This document shows positions 61,240-64,000 of a stretch of 64,000 nt of DNA, piece by piece. The position numbers were made by a program, and so were the translations under genes. Position 1 is the first letter of the stretch. Each line of letters starts with the position of its first letter. Location of the stretch: the NCBI GenBank assembly GCA_024291935.2, contig CM044321.1, forward strand, positions 59,142,985 through 59,206,984. The letters are read 5' to 3'. Source of the DNA: Okapia johnstoni. Taxonomy: Eukaryota; Chordata; Mammalia; Artiodactyla; Giraffidae. A model generated the notes under the pieces. That model had not been told where the DNA came from, did no database searches, and saw only the letters and a program-made list of their open reading frames with translations.

Positions 61240-62060
61240 TTGCCTCCTGCCAGGTGTGCGCGCGTCCGCCAGCCTTCTGGGGCGGCGAGGGTCAAGCCTC
61301 CGGGTGCCCCATGGCCCAGGGACCCGGCATCGCCGCGATCTCCCCGGGGCCGCGCTCCCGCTGCTGCGCGCGCGGAAGGCCGCTGGGAGCGCGGACCCGG
61401 AGCCCCGGACCCAGGCGACCCCGCCCCCCGGGCCGCGTCACGGGGCGCCGCGGGTGTGAGCAGCTACCATTGGCCGAGACGCGGAGGGGAGAGAGGCCGC
61501 GACCCTTCCCCGCCCGGCGGGCGACGAGCCAGGGGGCCCGCGGCCTGGGCCCGGCGCTCAATTTAAACTCTGAAATCCGGGCCGCTGGCGGACTCCGGAA
61601 ACGAAACGACGTTCGCCCGGCAGGCCGCGCGCCCCGGGCCCCGCCGCGCTTCCCGGAATCGACCCTTCTCCCGCCATTTGCCACCCGCCTCTCGCCGAGC
61701 CCGCGCTCCGAGGGCTGAGGCCCGTGGCCGCCGGGAGCGGACGAGCGGCATGGCGCGCGGCGCGGACGGCAGGGCCGGGGCTCGCGCCTGGCAGCACGTG
61801 TTCCTGCTCCCAGGTAACCACGCCGGCCCCGGGACGGGCGGCGCGCGCGCGCGGCCCGGCCTCCTGCCCTGGGCGGCCCGACCCGAGAGCGCGCCGGGCG
61901 GGTTTCTCGGCGACGGGGCGCGCCCCCTCTGGCCCACGGCCCCCCCGCGCGCGCGCCCGGACTGTTCCCGAGTCAGCGCCGAGTCTAGGGGCCGCCGACC
62001 CCGGCCCTGCGCGCCCCGCCGCCGCGCGTGGGGGACCTGAGTGTCGCCCGGAACACGCGG
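61240..62060 (+). promoter_or_regulatory. CpG island promoter
   Basis: Very GC-rich with dense CpG and no repeats. It contains an inverted CCAAT box (ATTGG at 61469-61473, an NF-Y type site) and ccgccatttg at 61671-61680 (YY1-like) just upstream of a start codon in good context at 61750. There is no TATA box. This is the usual design of a broadly expressed, TATA-less vertebrate promoter. Long frames on both strands here are composition effects. Confidence 0.75.
61750..61813 (+). CDS. Candidate first coding exon, gene unknown
   Basis: ATG at 61750 has G at -3 and G at +4 (ggcATGg). The frame reads MARGADGRAGARAWQHVFLLP and one further base, then meets a splice donor CAG|GTAACC at 61813/61814, so the exon would end in phase 1. 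The segment WQHVFLLP is less composition-driven than the start. No downstream exon lies in the remaining 2.2 kb, which fits a long first intron. I do not recognise the protein. Weak points are the short length and the possibility that the true exon uses another start or donor. Confidence 0.45.
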
Positions 62061-62669
62061 TTCCTCATCTTGGTCACAGTGCCCTCGGTTGCGCTTTTTT
62101 TTTTTTCCTGAGCCGGAAGCGCAGAAGCCGACCGAGTGGATTTTCCCGGTTCGGGTTCTCTGTGGATCGGGTGGGCTGGAGGGAGCGGCACAGGCTTGGG
62201 GAGGGCGACGCGGGTTCAGGACCTGGGGGCCAGCGGCGAGGCTTGGAGGTGTCTGCTCTTGGGGTGTAATTTGCTATCTCCTAGTCGACAGTTGGCTTAG
62301 CGTCTGAGCCCTGCTGGATCGGAACCTAGAATCCAATAGGTCCACATTGACCTGAAAGCTGTGCTGTCTTAACGCTTTCCCTGCGTTGGGACATGACTTG
62401 ATTTGTGAGGCTTCATGGTGGCGGGGGTTAGGACAAGGGTGATTCAGAGAGATTCAGGCAGGTAGCTAAGGGCTGGAGCCAGCCTTGTCAGCCTTCCTGG
62501 GATGGTGACCAAATCCAGGCCTGCAGGGGCTAGGGATGATGGACATCAGTTGCCACCTATGATGGTATGAAGTGGCAGAATAGAGTTTGGGACCAGGGAG
62601 TGCAAGCCAGAAAGTTTTGGCCTTAGGAGAATACATTGATTTGATGGCATAATTGAATATAGGAAAACC
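62061..62669. other. Putative intron 1, proximal part
   Basis: A T homopolymer lies at about 62095-62107. GC content falls away from the island. No repeat is recognised before 62670. Confidence 0.45.
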
Positions 62670-62971
62670 CATTGTTCTCTGTGGAGAAGGCAATGGCAGC
62701 CCACTCCAGTACTCTTGCCTGGAAAATCCCATGGATGGAGGAGCCCGATAGGCTGCAGTCCATGGGGTCTCAAACAGTCAGACACGACTGAGCGACTTCA
62801 CTTTCACTTTTCACTTTCATGCGTTGGAGAAGGAAATGGCAACCCACTCCAATATTCTTGCCTGGAGAATCCCAGGGATGGAGGAGCCTGGTGGGCTGCC
62901 GTCTATGGGGTCGCACAGAGTTGGACATGACTGAAGCGACCCAGCAGCAGCAGCAGCAGCATTGTTCTCTG
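62670..62971 (+). repeat. BOV-A2 dimeric SINE with perfect 12-bp TSD
   Basis: Two Bov-A monomers in tandem (62682-about 62820 and about 62824-62959), joined by the linker 'ttcactttcacttttcactt'. Ends in (CAG)n. Flanks cattgttctctg at 62670-62681 and 62960-62971. Confidence 0.95.
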
Positions 62972-63059
62972 GATCTAATTTTGAGATATAGCTCAGCAAA
63001 TGCAGTATTTTTGCAGTAAATGATACCCTGATGTCAGGTGTAGTTGCCCAGTAATTTAT

Positions 63060-63298
63060 ATTTTTATGTGTGCTTGGTTGCTCAGTCATGTCCGACTCTG
63101 TGATCCCTTGGACTATAGCCTGCTAGGCTCCTCTGTCCATGGGGGTTTTCAGGCAAGAATACTAGAGTGGGTAGTCATTTCCTTCTTCAGGGGATCTCCC
63201 TGACCCAGGGATGAAACCTGGATCTTGTATGTCTCCTACATTGGAGGCCGATTCTTTACCTTCTGAGCCATCAGGGAAGATTTTTATGATGGATATTG
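63060..63298 (-). repeat. Bov-tA SINE with 9-bp TSD
   Basis: Element 63069-63289. Flanks atttttatg at 63060-63068 and 63290-63298. Confidence 0.93.
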
Positions 63299-63412
63299 AA
63301 AATTATTACAAGATAATCTATCAAGAATATTTTGTGTGTGTTTAACTTTTCTTCTCTTTGTAAAGAAGTATAACATATTGTTGTCCCTTTATAAAGAAAT
63401 ATAACACATATA

Positions 63413-63921
63413 TTGTTGTTGTTTAATCACTTAGTCATGGCCGGTCCAGAGAAGGCAATGGCAACCCACTCCAGTACTCTTGCCTGGAAAATCCCATGGA
63501 CAGAGGAGCCTGGTAGGCTGCAGTCCATGGGGTCGCTAGGAGTCGGACACGACTGAGCGACTTCACTTTCACTTTTCCCTTTCATGCATTGGAGAAGGAA
63601 ATGGCAACCCACTCCAATATTCTTGCCTGGAGAATCCCAGGGACGGGGGAGCCTGGTGGGCTGCCGTCTATGGGGTTGCACAGAGTCGGACACGACTGAA
63701 GCGACTTAGCAGCAGCAGCAGCACCATGGCTGGTCCGACTCTTTGTGACCCCATGAACTGTAGCCCGCCAGGCTCCTCTGTCCATGGGATTTCCCAGGTG
63801 AGAATACTGGAGTGGGTTGCCATTTCCTCCTCCAGGGTATCTTCCCAACCCAGACCCAGATCATACCTGCCTCTCCTTCACTGGCCGGCAGATTCTTTAC
63901 TGCTGAGCCACCTGGGAAGCC
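63413..63921 (-). repeat. Bov-tA SINE split by a BOV-A2 insertion
   Basis: The outer element consists of 63413-63447 (ttgttgtttaatcacttagt) and 63737-63921 (gactctttgtgacccc to 'gagccacctgggaagccc'). A short TSD catata may flank it (63407-63412 and 63922-63927). The BOV-A2 at 63448-63724 sits in its 3' part. Confidence 0.9.
63436..63736 (+). repeat. BOV-A2 dimeric SINE nested in Bov-tA, 12-bp TSD
   Basis: Dimer 63448-63724 with linker 'ttcactttcacttttccctt' and (CAG)n end. Flanks catggccggtcc (63436-63447) and catggctggtcc (63725-63736) differ once. It is the younger of the two SINEs. Confidence 0.94.
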
Positions 63922-64000
63922 CATATACGTATAGTAAAGCGTAAAAGTTTTAAGTGTGCAAGTCAATGAACTTTTTATATGTATGCACCCCTGTCACCAT

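Noticed and set aside
61597..61608. Interferon-response-like site (ggaaacgaaac) in the promoter
   Set aside because: The spacing between the two GAAA units is one base short of a standard ISRE, so the match is too weak to list.
61147..62307. Frames of 120-181 codons in the second CpG island
   Set aside because: Same composition effect; they overlap on both strands and ignore the splice donor at 61813.

Overview
This window is nuclear DNA of a ruminant, almost certainly a bovid and probably cattle or a close relative. The evidence is the repeats. Throughout the window there are tRNA-derived Bov-tA SINEs, Bov-A monomers and BOV-A2 dimers, BovB (RTE) LINE fragments, ruminant L1, a palindromic mariner MITE of the kind that gave rise to the bovine miR-2284/2285 families, and ancient mammalian MIR, L2, MER20-like and MaLR-like elements. 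Long open frames are rare, and nearly all of them are retrotransposon remnants or chance frames in GC-rich DNA.

Layout. 1-9.8 kb: intergenic or intronic DNA with Bov-tA copies, a Tigger-like DNA element, an old L1 and a BovB fragment. 9.8-10.5 kb: an LTR with visible TATA and polyadenylation signals on the minus strand. 10.8-13.4 kb: an unusually repeat-poor stretch. 13.4-17.1 kb: SINEs, a MaLR-like LTR, MIR and MER20. 17.9-18.9 kb: a CpG island with a possible short minus-strand exon. 19-21.5 kb: nothing recognised. 21.5-42 kb: a LINE-dense block. It contains a 2.35 kb L1 flanked by direct repeats of about 200 bp, a BovB with a perfect 14-bp target-site duplication (TSD), and a 2.4 kb BovB that keeps much of its reverse transcriptase. 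42-61 kb: a mosaic of SINEs, L2, MIR and old L1 with unrecognised sequence between them. 61.2-62.1 kb: a second, stronger CpG island with a plausible first coding exon on the plus strand (21 codons, then a splice donor). 62.7-63.9 kb: SINEs in alternating orientation, which would lie in the first intron of that gene.

No complete protein-coding gene, structural RNA gene or CRISPR array is visible. The most interesting observations are the very long direct repeats flanking the L1, the miR-2284/2285-like hairpin, a set of single Bov-A monomers carrying their own TSDs, and the two CpG islands. Repeat names rest on recalled consensus sequences, not on a database run. Boundaries are accurate to a few bases where a TSD is given and approximate elsewhere.
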